A stretch of 64,000 nt of DNA from Prevotella melaninogenica (GTDB lineage Bacteria; Bacteroidota; Bacteroidia; Bacteroidales; Bacteroidaceae), in NCBI RefSeq assembly GCF_003609775.1, contig NZ_AP018049.1, forward strand, positions 1,364,001 through 1,428,000. Reading direction: 5' to 3'. Shown here piece by piece: positions 34,262-45,529 of this stretch. Each line of letters begins with the position of its first letter. Within the stretch, counting starts at the first letter, position 1. The translations under genes were made by a program, and so were the position numbers. The notes under the pieces were generated by a model. That model was not told the DNA's origin, did no database searches, and worked only from the letters and a program-made list of their open reading frames with translations.

Positions 34262-35179
34262 TTATTTCAGTCTGTGAATACGATAAGTTACCAAAATCTC
34301 AATATTATTCTTTACCTCCTCGATGATATTCACCTTGATTTCCTGAGGAAGTCCGTCATCTGCAAGGAGGACGTCATGATAGAACTCATAATTATATTGC
34401 GTAAAGCCGTACTTGATAATCGGCTGGTAGCGTTCCTTATAGGTCTTCATGATGCCATACTCATTGACAAACTTTATACGTTGGTCGTCAGCAGAGATAT
34501 AGCGTGATATCTTTTTCAGTCCCGTCTCTTCATCAGTGCTTAACTCTTGCGTAAGAGAAGTCTTAATCGGAGTTTGGTCAAAGAGGAAAGAATAGAAGGT
34601 TTGCTCGAACTTCTCATCTTCCAGCTTTTTCTCTAAAAGATACCTATCAAAGAAAACATCATAAAACAACTTACTTGAGAGTTCTTTTCTGAAAGTCGGT
34701 TCATCAACAAATTGCTTGTCAATAAGGTCAGTAAACTTCTCTACCTGCTTGCCTTCATCAGAACCTTGTTCCATTGTAGAATTGATAGTATAGAACATCT
34801 CCGCACGGTATTCCTCCCATCGTTTCTTGATTTCTTCAAAGTTCACCACTTTGTTAATCTTTCCAGTCAGTGAGTCAACAGTAACCTCTGCACGACACTT
34901 GATACTATCAATCTTATCCAGTAACTCCAGAGCCGCCATCATATTTTCTGGTCGTATCTTGACAAAACTCTCCGTCACTTCACCTTTAAACCTATTATTT
35001 TTCAGTTTAGAGTCATACTGCAAAGATATTTCACGCCGTGTATCAGAATGGCTTGTTATCATTCCGTCTATACGGTTCAACACTTTCTGTTCACATCTGT
35101 ATTTAACCGTCTTGTCAAACAAGTCAGCTTTCTCATTAAGGTTACGCCATGGGCTGCCTTCTTCTCCCCAATCTATCAT
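34262..35179 (-). CDS. Unrecognised cytoplasmic protein, first gene of the cassette
   Basis: I cannot assign the 305-residue product. It has no signal peptide or transmembrane segment, is rich in charged residues and predicted helix, and shows repeated acidic-basic patches (KKLEDEKFEQTFYSFLFDQ; NFEEIKKRWEEYRAEMFY). The ending NIIEEVKNNIEILVTYRIHRL is strand-like. A soluble protein encoded directly before a candidate effector would fit an adaptor or chaperone. The gap to the next gene is 2 bases. Upstream there is no strong TTTG/TAnnTTTG box within 100 bases; codon use and AT content look slightly higher than in neighbouring housekeeping genes. Confidence 0.65.
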   Translation of the reverse strand: MIDWGEEGSPWRNLNEKADLFDKTVKYRCEQKVLNRIDGMITSHSDTRREISLQYDSKLKNNRFKGEVTESFVKIRPENMMAALELLDKIDSIKCRAEVTVDSLTGKINKVVNFEEIKKRWEEYRAEMFYTINSTMEQGSDEGKQVEKFTDLIDKQFVDEPTFRKELSSKLFYDVFFDRYLLEKKLEDEKFEQTFYSFLFDQTPIKTSLTQELSTDEETGLKKISRYISADDQRIKFVNEYGIMKTYKERYQPIIKYGFTQYNYEFYHDVLLADDGLPQEIKVNIIEEVKNNIEILVTYRIHRLK

Positions 35180-35422
35180 ATCGGTTTATATAGAATTAGT
35201 AAATATTGTTATAGAATTTGTAAGAAAAGAGGAAGAGGACTACAATCCTATTTATCAAGTGCAAATATAAAGAAAAAGCATTAGAATAACAAATAAAAAG
35301 GCTGACAAAAGTTAGGTTCTTCCAAGGTATGTAGGGGTAAAGTCAGTGTTAGCAGCGAAAGCACTTAGATCTATTTACTCCTCCAAGAGAGGTTCGGACT
35401 TCTTCCTTTTGAGAATGTTTTA

Positions 35423-35522
35423 AATTTGCTGTCATTGCTATCACTTATAAATATTACCTAACTCTTTCAGCTACAATAGAGTTACACGAAATGTTAAATG
35501 TGACAGCAAATTAAAACAAAAC
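35423..35522. repeat. TTTGCTGTCATT palindromic element, copy D
   Basis: AATTTGCTGTCA (35423-35434) and TGACAGCAAATT (35511-35522) are perfect 12-bp inverted ends of a 100-bp element, the longest of the four. GCTATCAC follows the left end in place of CCTGTCAC. It lies between the cassette and mutL; the rest of 35180-35595 shows nothing else clear. Confidence 0.75.
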
Positions 35523-35593
35523 TTGTAATAGAGTATTCCGCATACTTTAGAGACATTATCGAACATTAATTCAGAAGGAAAATAACACAAACA

Positions 35594-35637
35594 ACAAGCC
35601 CTATTAAGCTGATTGGGCTAATAGGGCTTTATAAGGC
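35594..35637. repeat. 9-bp tandem repeat, locus 4
   Basis: ACAAGCCCT, ATTAAGCTG, ATTGGGCTA and ATAGGGCTT (35594-35629) are contiguous 9-base units. AGCCCTATTA and TAATAGGGCT within it also pair as a hairpin, which lies 22-63 bases past the mutL stop and could terminate that operon. Confidence 0.7.
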
Positions 35638-35658
35638 AAACAGTCATAAAAGAGACTA

Positions 35659-37551
35659 TCAACTATCGAAAAGATGTTCAATATCCTGCTGCTTCATTAT
35701 CGCAATCACTGGTTCACCAGAAGGCGTATAGTTGACATTACTACAAGCAAAGAGTTCGTTGACAATATTATCCATCTCCATACTACTCAGCACCTGACCA
35801 TGCGGTATGGCTGCATTACGTGCAAGACTCAATGCAAGAGCTTGATCGATTTCTTCCTTCGCACTCGTTCCGCTCTCCATTGCCGATGCTACCATGTCAT
35901 TGATAAGGGCAACAACATTCAGTCCTTCTATACCTGCAGGAACTCCATTGACAGCATAACTACCACCACCGAGGCTATCAAGCTGGAAGCCCATCTCTGC
36001 CATTTCAGGTAGAATCTGGTCGAGAACCACTTGGTCGGAAACGGAGAATTGAACCATCTCGGGGAAGAGTACCTTCTGAGAATGCACTTTATGTTCAGAC
36101 AGCTGGCGCAAATACTCCTCATAAAGAATACGAATATGTGCGCGATGCTGGTCGATAATCATAAGTCCAGACTTCACTGCTGTCATAATATAACAGCCCT
36201 TATACTGGTAATGCGATGGTGCCTTATCTTCTATCAACGATTCTGCTACTGGTTGTGTAGCCGCAGAAGGGATGATTGCTCCACCCTCCAAACTACTGTT
36301 CATAGTACCCAGACTACTGCTTATCACCTCTCCCTCACTTTGTTCAAAGAGCTTTGACTGACGAATATCACCACCAGAACCTAAACCAGCATAAAGTTCT
36401 TCCCAGTCGTCTGGTACTGATGGCTTAACCGGTTGAGACGACTGTTTAAAAGGATTATAAGCGGGATTGAAATCTACCTTTGGTGCAGACATTCCTACAT
36501 TAGGGTTGAACACAGGAATATCGGGCTTTCCTTCGGTATCAAAGTCGATGGCGGGAATATCATTAAAGCGACCTACAGCCTCCTTGACAGCTGCCAGTAG
36601 AATCTGCCAAATAGCCTGTTCGTTCTCAAACTTTATCTCAGTCTTGGTCGGATGAATATTCACATCGATATTCTCAGCTGGTACATTAAAGTAAAGGAAG
36701 TAGGGAACCTGTTCTCCCTGAGGTATCAATCGATCAAAAGCCGTCATGACAGCCTTATGAAAATATGGGTGTTTCATATAGCGATTATTGACGAAGAAGT
36801 ACTGATGAGCAGTTTTCTTTCGTGCCGCCTCAGGCTTACCTACAAAGCCATGAACATGACAAAGACTCGTGTCAACATCTATCGGTAGAAGGTCTTGATT
36901 GAGTCGTTTACCGAATACTTCAACGATACGCTGACGATAGTTGCAAGCTCGAAGGCTAAACAGCTCCGTTCCATTACTATGCAACGTAAAAGAAATCTGT
37001 GGATAGACCAATACGATGCGTTCAAAGGCAGTGATGATATTATTGAGTTCGGTAGTATTCGACTTCAAAAACTTACGTCGAGCAGGTACATTGAAGAAGA
37101 GATTTTCAACAGTAAAGTTGCTGCCTACAGGACAAGAACAAGGCTCTTGACCAGTAAAACGGCTACCTGCAATAGACAAATGCGTACCCAATTCCTCACC
37201 TTCCATGCGGGTCTTCAATTCTATCTGAGCCACAGCAGCAATAGATGCCAGTGCCTCTCCACGGAAACCCATCGTACGAAGAGAGAAAAGGTCGTCTGCT
37301 TTACGAATCTTCGAAGTGGCATGACGTTCGAAAGAAAGACGTGCATCAGTTTCCGACATACCCTTTCCATCATCGATTACCTGAATAGAAGTGCGGCCAG
37401 CATCAACCACCAACACATCAATATGCGTTGCTCCTGCATCAATGGCATTCTCCACCAACTCCTTAATAACCGAAGCTGGACGCTGAATAACCTCACCAGC
37501 TGCAATCTGGTTGGCTACACTATCTGGTAAAAGTTGTATAATATCACCCAT
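35659..37551 (-). CDS. mutL: DNA mismatch repair protein MutL
   Basis: From the ATG at 37551 the protein has 630 residues. The longer open frame to 37629 adds 26 residues with no MutL character, while [25 protein letters not shown] is the standard start. The GHKL ATPase motifs are present: [24 protein letters not shown] and [14 protein letters not shown] in the first 110 residues. A linker and C-terminal dimerisation domain follow ([30 protein letters not shown]). No DQHAx2Ex4E endonuclease motif is obvious; the local form is [13 protein letters not shown], which departs from it. MutL links MutS mismatch recognition to downstream repair. It is the last gene of the guaB-mutL block. Confidence 0.93.
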   Translation of the reverse strand: MGDIIQLLPDSVANQIAAGEVIQRPASVIKELVENAIDAGATHIDVLVVDAGRTSIQVIDDGKGMSETDARLSFERHATSKIRKADDLFSLRTMGFRGEALASIAAVAQIELKTRMEGEELGTHLSIAGSRFTGQEPCSCPVGSNFTVENLFFNVPARRKFLKSNTTELNNIITAFERIVLVYPQISFTLHSNGTELFSLRACNYRQRIVEVFGKRLNQDLLPIDVDTSLCHVHGFVGKPEAARKKTAHQYFFVNNRYMKHPYFHKAVMTAFDRLIPQGEQVPYFLYFNVPAENIDVNIHPTKTEIKFENEQAIWQILLAAVKEAVGRFNDIPAIDFDTEGKPDIPVFNPNVGMSAPKVDFNPAYNPFKQSSQPVKPSVPDDWEELYAGLGSGGDIRQSKLFEQSEGEVISSSLGTMNSSLEGGAIIPSAATQPVAESLIEDKAPSHYQYKGCYIMTAVKSGLMIIDQHRAHIRILYEEYLRQLSEHKVHSQKVLFPEMVQFSVSDQVVLDQILPEMAEMGFQLDSLGGGSYAVNGVPAGIEGLNVVALINDMVASAMESGTSAKEEIDQALALSLARNAAIPHGQVLSSMEMDNIVNELFACSNVNYTPSGEPVIAIMKQQDIEHLFDS

Positions 37552-37559
37552 GAATGATC

Positions 37560-37850
37560 CTATAAACCAATGAATAAAAATAAGATAAGAAGAGCTATGA
37601 CACCTGCCGAAAGAATCAACGACACCCACATTGCCGTAAAACGATTGCCTCTATGGCGCAACACCTCAGGCTTCAAAGAACCGCTAATTTTGCGCTGTAA
37701 TTCCTCCCGATATTCACTTTCTGAAACCTCTTCACCATTCAATTCACGACGTGCACGCTGCTCTATATCATTGAGCAGTTCCTTACGTTCGTCCACATAC
37801 ATATATTCATGGTGGAAACGACGTGGTCGTGATGATTGGAAGAATAGCAT
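37560..37850 (-). CDS. Small conserved C-terminally anchored membrane protein
   Basis: A 96-residue protein of unknown function. The N-terminal 65 residues are soluble and charged ([35 protein letters not shown]), and residues about 74-95 form one transmembrane helix ([21 protein letters not shown]). It therefore looks tail-anchored with the soluble part in the cytoplasm. It lies 63 bases after the OstA-like gene and 8 bases before the mutL start, so it is co-transcribed with both. I recall a gene of this kind at this place in related genomes, but no function. Confidence 0.7.
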   Translation of the reverse strand: MLFFQSSRPRRFHHEYMYVDERKELLNDIEQRARRELNGEEVSESEYREELQRKISGSLKPEVLRHRGNRFTAMWVSLILSAGVIALLILFLFIGL

Positions 37851-37913
37851 TATTTATTGTGGAGTATTACTTAATAAAACACCAAATGGGTCTGTATATA
37901 AGACCCAAAGACG

Positions 37914-39845
37914 TCATTCTATTTGCTGACGAGGCGGTAAAGATACTCGCGAATTACGTACGGTTGCACTCGTCTTACGTGGTGCAAGGCGGAATATATC
38001 GTTCTTATCCTTAGGTCGTGCATCATCGAAAAGTTCAAAGCGAGGCAGTGTCAACTTGTCTGGTGGTATCTGTGTCATCGGACTAATAACGCCATTCGAC
38101 TTCGACATCCATATCTTCTGTAGCTTTCGGACAGGCGAGATAAACATCCTAAGCGTATCTGTTTCTGTATAATTATGCCCAATGAGTGTACTATCTTTAT
38201 CGGTATGATAGAAGACAACTTCAACATTTCCCCAAGCATCAACCCGACGAATAGCACCATTGACAAAGTCGGCACGCATATCCTTAGAGGATATCTGATT
38301 ATAGTATTTGGCTTCAGGAAGCTTTTCAATAGAGAAAGCATTGCCATAAACAAACGCCTGACGGATGGTTGAGTCGTTCATATATGCCTTAATAGAATCG
38401 CCCACCAACTGACGTGTACCACTCCACACAATAGGATAATCATACATCGTCAGGCAGGAGTCCTTACTATTAGCAACCATAAAACCGCACACCGCCTGAA
38501 CGTCTGTACGATAAGCGCGAACATTATTCACACCATATACCTCACGATACATCTGTGGGGTATTCATGTGGAACCCCTTCATACTAATAGTATCAGCATG
38601 AACAAAGAGCGTATCACCTTGTGAAAAATCCTTTGCTACAGGGCCAGGATTACCACCAAAAGCTATCGCAGCGGAGTCTGTATAATGTAGGTAATCGCCA
38701 TAGAAAGCGTGCTTACCTTTGTAATCAATGTAATAAACGTTACCCTCACCAGTTCCCTCGTGTGTATTACTATTGTAGGTAAGGTCATGACCAGTTATGG
38801 TGCGCTGTTTTAACTTGTCTACAATCTTCACATTGCCACGCCCAGCACTATAACCACTCTTAGCATTGTAAGTCACTTCATCACCAGTAATAACACGCTG
38901 TGCCTTACGGTCATCTATCTTAACATTGCCACGTGCATTACTATGACCAGTCTTCTCGTTATAGAACACATCCTGACCGATGATAGTGCGGTTGTTTGCC
39001 TTGTCGACAATCTTCACATTACCATGACCTTCTGCTTCTCCTGTTGAACTGTTATAGACAATATTATCGCCTTCAACATCCTGCTTTGGAGAGGTGATAG
39101 TGGAACGTCCATTAAGTTCCATCTGGTCGGTCTTGCTATTATAAGTACCGTCATTTGTATGCACCACTTCACCCTTGGCTGTCTTAATAACCGACTTACC
39201 AACAACATGAACAAGACCAGTCTCAGTATTACCATGCGCCTCAGGCGTTGTAATGCGATACTTCGGCGTAAACATCACAACGTCACCAAAGAAGTTGGCA
39301 TCATGAGTTTCCGTATTATAATCACCTTGATCAGCAACAACCGTGTTACCATTGTAAACCAATGTACCACGTCCTCCGAAGTAGTTAGCCACCTTAGAGG
39401 CTGTGTTATAGTCCAAGCTATCACAGCGGAGAGACCTACCCGGCTCTCTTGCAACCACCTTTCCACGTGCATGGACCATCTGTGCAAAGCCATCGTAATG
39501 TAGGCGTTGACAGTCAAGAGTCACTCCACCTGGGCGAGTAATATGTACACGGCTGAAAGCTTTAAACCAATTAGACTTTTCATTGAAATAAGCACTATCG
39601 CACTTAAGCGTCATACCCTTATAACGGAAACGTACATCGCCTTTTGCAATCATCACATCAGGCATTTCCAACTGGTTATGACGCAGATTATCAGCATAGT
39701 CAATATAGAACTTATCTCCCTTCTTCTCCGTTACATTCTGTGCCCGAAGCGACTGCGGTTGCCATAGCCCAAACAGGCATAGAATCATAGTAATCAAGAT
39801 TCTATGCCCGCAAAATATATCTTTATACTTGTTGTTTATTGTCAT
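37914..39845 (-). CDS. OstA-like/LptA-fold outer-membrane biogenesis protein
   Basis: The 643-residue protein has a signal sequence (ILITMILCLFGLWQPQSLRAQ, residues about 16-36) and a long tandem of OstA/LptA-type beta-jellyroll turns. Repeated patterns include ITGDEVTYNAKSGYSAGRGNVKIVD and IGQDVFYNEKTGHSNARGNVKI, spaced about 40 residues. Such proteins carry lipopolysaccharide across the periplasm; in Bacteroidota the OstA-like family is longer than LptA and its exact place in the bridge is uncertain. Its ATG overlaps the stop of the SurA-like gene by 4 bases. The C-terminal 60 residues are polar. Confidence 0.85.
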   Translation of the reverse strand: MTINNKYKDIFCGHRILITMILCLFGLWQPQSLRAQNVTEKKGDKFYIDYADNLRHNQLEMPDVMIAKGDVRFRYKGMTLKCDSAYFNEKSNWFKAFSRVHITRPGGVTLDCQRLHYDGFAQMVHARGKVVAREPGRSLRCDSLDYNTASKVANYFGGRGTLVYNGNTVVADQGDYNTETHDANFFGDVVMFTPKYRITTPEAHGNTETGLVHVVGKSVIKTAKGEVVHTNDGTYNSKTDQMELNGRSTITSPKQDVEGDNIVYNSSTGEAEGHGNVKIVDKANNRTIIGQDVFYNEKTGHSNARGNVKIDDRKAQRVITGDEVTYNAKSGYSAGRGNVKIVDKLKQRTITGHDLTYNSNTHEGTGEGNVYYIDYKGKHAFYGDYLHYTDSAAIAFGGNPGPVAKDFSQGDTLFVHADTISMKGFHMNTPQMYREVYGVNNVRAYRTDVQAVCGFMVANSKDSCLTMYDYPIVWSGTRQLVGDSIKAYMNDSTIRQAFVYGNAFSIEKLPEAKYYNQISSKDMRADFVNGAIRRVDAWGNVEVVFYHTDKDSTLIGHNYTETDTLRMFISPVRKLQKIWMSKSNGVISPMTQIPPDKLTLPRFELFDDARPKDKNDIFRLAPRKTSATVRNSRVSLPPRQQIE

Positions 39846-41284
39846 TTAAGCCAACCTTCGTATTGGAAATTACAATTTCTATAACGAGGATTAATCCTCA
39901 CATAAGTTTCCTTTACCTTCTTTACAACCCAATCATGCAGTACTTCCTTTCTGCGCTTAGCTGTAACAATATCGCGCATCGTCTGGAAGTCTTCTGTTAT
40001 CGTTGCTCGGTGTTCAGGTATACGTGCTTTCAACTTCACGATAGCACAAACAACCTTACCACGAGAATTGACCATCTGGAATGGCATTGAAACCTCATCA
40101 ACCTTCATCGTATCAACGACACGAGCTACCTCTGTTGGCAGTTCCTTCATCTTAAAGCGTGAAGTGCGAGTGTTCTCTACAGAGTTAACCATCAAACCAT
40201 GGTTATTCTTCGTATCTTTATCATCTGAGAGATAAGCCGTAGCATCCTCAAATGTAAACTTACCATTTCTGATATCCCTACCAATAGAATCCAAACGCTC
40301 CTTAGCAGCATCAATAGAAGCCATTGATACATTTGGTTTCAGAAGAATATGACGGACATTCACCTTATCACCACGACGGTCAACAAGCTGAATAATATGA
40401 TAACCAAAATCACTCTCTACAATCTTTGAAATCTTCTTTGGATCAGTAAGATTAAAGGCTGCAGCAGCAAATGCAGGGTCGAGTACACCACGTCCCATAT
40501 AACCCAACTCACCACCCTGACGAGCCGAGCCTGGGTCTTCTGAGTAAAGACGAGCCAATGTAGCAAAAGAAGTTTCACCCTTTGTCACACGGTCCGTATA
40601 GTCACGTAGCTGATTCTTGATACGATTTACCTCCTCTACTTCTACCTTTGGAGTCTGCGTAAGAATTTCCACCTCAACCATTGTTGGTATCATTGGAATA
40701 CTATCCACTGGAAGCTTTTTGAAGTATTCACGTACCTCAGCAGGCGAAACTGTCACGTCGCTGACCAGATTCTGTTGCATCTTCTGCACAAGCAGACGAT
40801 TCTTATAATCGTCATGCAGGTCTTGGCGAATCTGTGTCATACTCTTATTCTGGAATTCTTCAAGCTTCTCTCTTGAACCAATTTGTGGTAAAGAAATCCA
40901 ATAGTTTATCTGATCATCTATACCACGTGCAATCTCAGACTCGCTCACCTCAACACTATCAAGGGCTGCCTGATGAAGGAAAAGCTTTTGAACAGCTATC
41001 TGTTCTGGCAGAATACACTCAGGGTCACCATCCCACTTCATGCCTTCAGCCTCACTTTGTATTCTCATTATCTCAACCTCAGACTTCAAGATAGGTTCGT
41101 CACCGACTACCCAAATAACCTCATCAACAACACTGTTTGGTTTGTCTACGGTAGTAGTCTCAGTCTTTACAGAGTCTGACAGAGCAACACGGCCGCTTGT
41201 ACGGAATGCACCAGCATGCAGACCCATTGCCGTGAGAACTGTTCCTGCAAGCAGGACTATAGTCTTTCCTTTATTTATCTTCAT
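39842..41284 (-). CDS. SurA-like periplasmic peptidylprolyl isomerase
   Basis: A 480-residue protein with a signal peptide (IVLLAGTVLTAMGLHAGA), a SurA N-type chaperone region (VVDEVIWVVGDEPILKSEVEIMRIQSE) and two parvulin domains. The first parvulin (about 210-310) shows LARLYSEDPGSARQGGELGYMGRG and DFGYHIIQLVDRRGDKVNVRHILLKP. The second is partly degenerate. It would hold unfolded outer-membrane proteins in the periplasm and pass them to the Bam machinery. It follows the other parvulin gene by 17 bases and overlaps the OstA-like gene by 4, which places chaperone and outer-membrane assembly in one transcript. Confidence 0.88.
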   Translation of the reverse strand: MKINKGKTIVLLAGTVLTAMGLHAGAFRTSGRVALSDSVKTETTTVDKPNSVVDEVIWVVGDEPILKSEVEIMRIQSEAEGMKWDGDPECILPEQIAVQKLFLHQAALDSVEVSESEIARGIDDQINYWISLPQIGSREKLEEFQNKSMTQIRQDLHDDYKNRLLVQKMQQNLVSDVTVSPAEVREYFKKLPVDSIPMIPTMVEVEILTQTPKVEVEEVNRIKNQLRDYTDRVTKGETSFATLARLYSEDPGSARQGGELGYMGRGVLDPAFAAAAFNLTDPKKISKIVESDFGYHIIQLVDRRGDKVNVRHILLKPNVSMASIDAAKERLDSIGRDIRNGKFTFEDATAYLSDDKDTKNNHGLMVNSVENTRTSRFKMKELPTEVARVVDTMKVDEVSMPFQMVNSRGKVVCAIVKLKARIPEHRATITEDFQTMRDIVTAKRRKEVLHDWVVKKVKETYVRINPRYRNCNFQYEGWLK

Positions 41285-41301
41285 TGAAATGCTGTATTAT
41301 C

Positions 41302-42726
41302 TTAATGCTTATTGACTGTTGAAAGAACCTTCTTATCAACAACTACTTTATACTTCTTGCGCAATGCTTCTACCCATGCCTTCTCAAGTTCCTCCTGATA
41401 GTTGGATACAACGAGGTCGCGCACATCTTCCATACCCTCTGGAGCCTTTATCTTCTTACCAAATACGGCATCAATAGGGTATCCGTTAACTGGCTTTACA
41501 GTCGTCTTCGCACCGAAGATTTCACGATCAACCAATGCGTTATCACCCTTTCGGAAGATTCCTTTCTCCACACGAATACGGATAGTATTGTCAGCATTGA
41601 ACTTATCACGCAGTTTTTCTGCCCACTGGTTGAAAGGTACATTCTTCACACATGCCTTCACAGCCTCAACATCTTCCTTTGTCTTCACGTGATAGGCAAT
41701 ACCCTTAAAACGTGGTTCAGTCCACTTATATTGTTTCTTATGCTTACGGAAATACGCTTCAAGTGCCTTTTCGTCCTTAGCAGCCTTATCCCATACCTCA
41801 CGATTACTCATTTCAATCATCAGCAAACCGTCATAATACTCACGGATAAGATTCTTCATACTTGCATCTTTTTCCTCCAAAGAAGCAAGTTTTCTATCAA
41901 GCAGTTGCTCCTGTGTGATAGTCTTTCCCTCACTCTCTACAATTGAATCGAGTTTCTGGTCGATAATCTGCTCACGCAAACCTTGCATCTCAATATACTG
42001 CATGATGTCAGAACGAAGCGTTTCGTAAGTAGGGAAGCTCTCACGACCACCCATCTTGATAATATGATAACCAAAAGGTGAAAGTACAGGAGTACTTATC
42101 TCACCTGGCTTCAAAGCAAACAATGCTTTCTCAAACTCAGGCACTGTCTGTCCTTTCTGAAGATGTAACAACTCACCACCATTCATGGCAGAGTTAACGT
42201 CTGTAGAATATTTCTTAGCGAGTTCAGCAAAGTCTGCTCCACCACGAAGAGCATTGTAAAGAGAGTCAGCTAACTGCTTAGCTTCCTCTTGAGCCTCCTT
42301 ATCAGCATTCTGATACAAACCAATGAGAATATGTGCACAATTCCACATACCACCATTAGCCTCTACCTGTTGCTGTGCTTCACGATAAAGTTTACGTCCT
42401 TCTGCCTCAACGTCAGCATCTGTGATGAAGGTTGGGCGCACCTGCTGGTTACGATAGCTGAGGAACTCCTTTTTGAAAGAACTGAGCGTATCAAGCCGTG
42501 CATCGAGTGCGGCTTGAACTTTCAGTTTATAATTGATAAAGAGGTCAACATACTCGTCTACATTCTTCTTATCAATTACCCCTTCAGCATTATTTTTATT
42601 ATACGAATACTCAAATTCCGAACGGCTCACTGGCTGTCCGTTAATAGTCATTATCGTTGGGTCAGTCTGCCCGTATGCCATTGTCGACGAGAGCAGAAGA
42701 GCTGACAAAATTACTTTGAAATTCAT
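41302..42726 (-). CDS. Periplasmic parvulin-type peptidylprolyl isomerase
   Basis: The 474-residue protein has a signal peptide (ILSALLLSSTMAYGQ, cleavage near residue 20), then INGQPVSRSEFEYSYNK and a parvulin domain around 130-230 (AHILIGLYQNADKEAQEEAKQLADSLYNALRGGADFAELAKKYSTDVNSAMNGGEL). The C-terminal 200 residues form a second, diverged region. It belongs to the PpiC/SurA group and should act on outer-membrane proteins in the periplasm. It is the second gene of the guaB-mutL block, about 75 bases after guaB, with a CTCCCC palindrome in the gap. Confidence 0.87.
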   Translation of the reverse strand: MNFKVILSALLLSSTMAYGQTDPTIMTINGQPVSRSEFEYSYNKNNAEGVIDKKNVDEYVDLFINYKLKVQAALDARLDTLSSFKKEFLSYRNQQVRPTFITDADVEAEGRKLYREAQQQVEANGGMWNCAHILIGLYQNADKEAQEEAKQLADSLYNALRGGADFAELAKKYSTDVNSAMNGGELLHLQKGQTVPEFEKALFALKPGEISTPVLSPFGYHIIKMGGRESFPTYETLRSDIMQYIEMQGLREQIIDQKLDSIVESEGKTITQEQLLDRKLASLEEKDASMKNLIREYYDGLLMIEMSNREVWDKAAKDEKALEAYFRKHKKQYKWTEPRFKGIAYHVKTKEDVEAVKACVKNVPFNQWAEKLRDKFNADNTIRIRVEKGIFRKGDNALVDREIFGAKTTVKPVNGYPIDAVFGKKIKAPEGMEDVRDLVVSNYQEELEKAWVEALRKKYKVVVDKKVLSTVNKH

Positions 42727-42741
42727 TGTTATTCTTTTAAC

Positions 42742-42778
42742 GCAGGGACCCTCTCCCCTGAAAAACAGGGAAGAGGGC
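42742..42778. repeat. CTCCCC-family palindrome between guaB and the parvulin gene
   Basis: CCCTCTCCCCTG and CAGGGAAGAGGG form a hairpin with loop AAAAA. It is the same general form as the other CTCCCC loci and sits inside a same-strand gene pair. Confidence 0.55.
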
Positions 42779-42801
42779 GAATAATTTATCGTCTTTTAAT
42801 A

Positions 42802-44295
<1,494 letters not shown>

Positions 44296-44545
44296 TTAGA
44301 AATTTATTGCATGCAAATTTAGCAATTAAAAATCAAACAGACTGGCTTTTTCCAGTTTTTCTCACACCTTATTAAAAGTATTTAATATTTATTCCTCAAC
44401 ATACTCCCTGCTTTTCGCCAATGACTATAAAATATCAAGCTTGTATCTATACTTTATAGAAACCAATACATCGATAATAACCTCCTCATTATCAAGTAAT
44501 CATAAACACATATAGATTATATCAATGAGTTAATAGAATTTATCT

Positions 44546-44577
44546 GTTGTGGCTGTTTGATAAACTCACTAACTTTG
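44546..44577 (+). promoter_or_regulatory. Promoter of dps; decides the start codon
   Basis: The -7 box TAACTTTG (44570-44577) and GTTG (44546-44549, near TTTG) are 20 bases apart. The TTG at 44547 that would lengthen the frame is inside the -33 region, so translation starts at the ATG at 44619. Confidence 0.65.
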
Positions 44578-44618
44578 CAAACGAAAACAAGAAACAACAA
44601 TTTAAAAATATATTCAAG

Positions 44619-45107
44619 ATGAAAAGATTAGAAGTATTAGGATTAAATGAAAAGAAAGTAGAAAACGTAGTAAATGAACTTTCAGTTTTGCTGGCAGATT
44701 TTCAGGTATTCTACAGCAACCTCCGTAATTTCCACTGGAACGTGAAGGGACATGGTTTCTTTGTATTGCATAGCAAGTATGAGGAACTTTACAACGATGC
44801 TGCAGAGAAGGTTGATGAGATAGCAGAACGTATCCTTCAGTTGGGTAGTACTCCTGAGAGTCGTTTCAGCGTATATCTGCAAACTTCAGAAATCAAAGAA
44901 GCTGGGGTTGTTAGTTGCAGCAAAGAGGCTGTTGACCTGCTTCTCAATTACTACAAGACACTGATTGCTCGTGAGCGTAGAATCATCGAAGTTGCCTCTG
45001 ACGCAAATGATGACACAACCGTTTCATTGGTAAGCGACTTCCTCAAAGAGCAGGAAAAGACTGTTTGGATGCTCGTTGCTGTTAGCTCACAGAATTGTGC
45101 TGAATAA
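44619..45107 (+). CDS. dps: Dps family DNA-binding ferritin-like protein
   Basis: The protein has 162 residues from the ATG at 44619. The ferroxidase ligands are visible in the first two helices: NFHWNVKGHGFFVLHSKYEELYNDAAEKVDEIAERI, with the conserved His, Asp and Glu of inter-subunit Dps iron sites. The third and fourth helices follow (KEAVDLLLNYYKTLIARERRIIEVA). It should form a dodecamer that oxidises Fe(II) with peroxide and stores iron, protecting DNA in oxidative stress or starvation. The N-terminal tail is short, so DNA binding may be weak. It is monocistronic. Confidence 0.92.
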   Translation: MKRLEVLGLNEKKVENVVNELSVLLADFQVFYSNLRNFHWNVKGHGFFVLHSKYEELYNDAAEKVDEIAERILQLGSTPESRFSVYLQTSEIKEAGVVSCSKEAVDLLLNYYKTLIARERRIIEVASDANDDTTVSLVSDFLKEQEKTVWMLVAVSSQNCAE

Positions 45108-45131
45108 TACAAAAACATTGAATAAATAGCC

Positions 45132-45254
45132 AAGAGGCTGAATCAGAAGTAGAAATGCACACCATAGGCATTTGTCAGAAGGCTTATTTGAAGAATTGAC
45201 TAAACTCGTACCACTCTTCATTAACCACTGACCACTTTCTGATTCAGTCTCTTT
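45132..45254. repeat. Long-range inverted repeat behind dps
   Basis: CTGAATCAGAA (about 45138-45148) and TTCTGATTCAG (about 45238-45248) are complementary over 11 bases, with AAGAG/CTCTT extending the pairing outward. About 90 bases separate the arms. It could form the 3' end of the dps transcript. Confidence 0.5.
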
Positions 45255-45403
45255 CTTGATTTAGCTACATGGTAAACAAAAAAAAAATTTTAAGAACTTT
45301 CTTACAAATATATCCCATGTTAGTTTGCCATCATCGTCTTAATATATTCTTTATACTAACCATTAGCGTTCTATATTCCTACCTTCTGATAACATATTAT
45401 TGC

Positions 45404-45478
45404 TCCGCACACATCGTGCTGACGCTCCGCACACATCGTGCTGTTGGTAAACACCATTAGTGCTGAGTGCTAAACACC
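45404..45478. repeat. 22-bp tandem palindromic repeat, locus 4
   Basis: Units start TCCGCAC (45404 and 45426) and TAAACAC (45448), exactly 22 bp apart, then TAAACACC at 45471 after 23 bp. The first two units are identical for 18 bases. It lies upstream of the 3' end of the toxin-antitoxin operon. Confidence 0.75.
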
Positions 45479-45529
45479 TTGTAATATATTGCCGAAACGA
45501 AGTCAATTTACGCCTTTTCACCAGCGTAA

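Noticed and set aside
37552..37629. Longer start for mutL
   Set aside because: The extra 26 residues lack any MutL character, overlap the end of the preceding gene and the canonical MGDIIQLLP start is at 37551.
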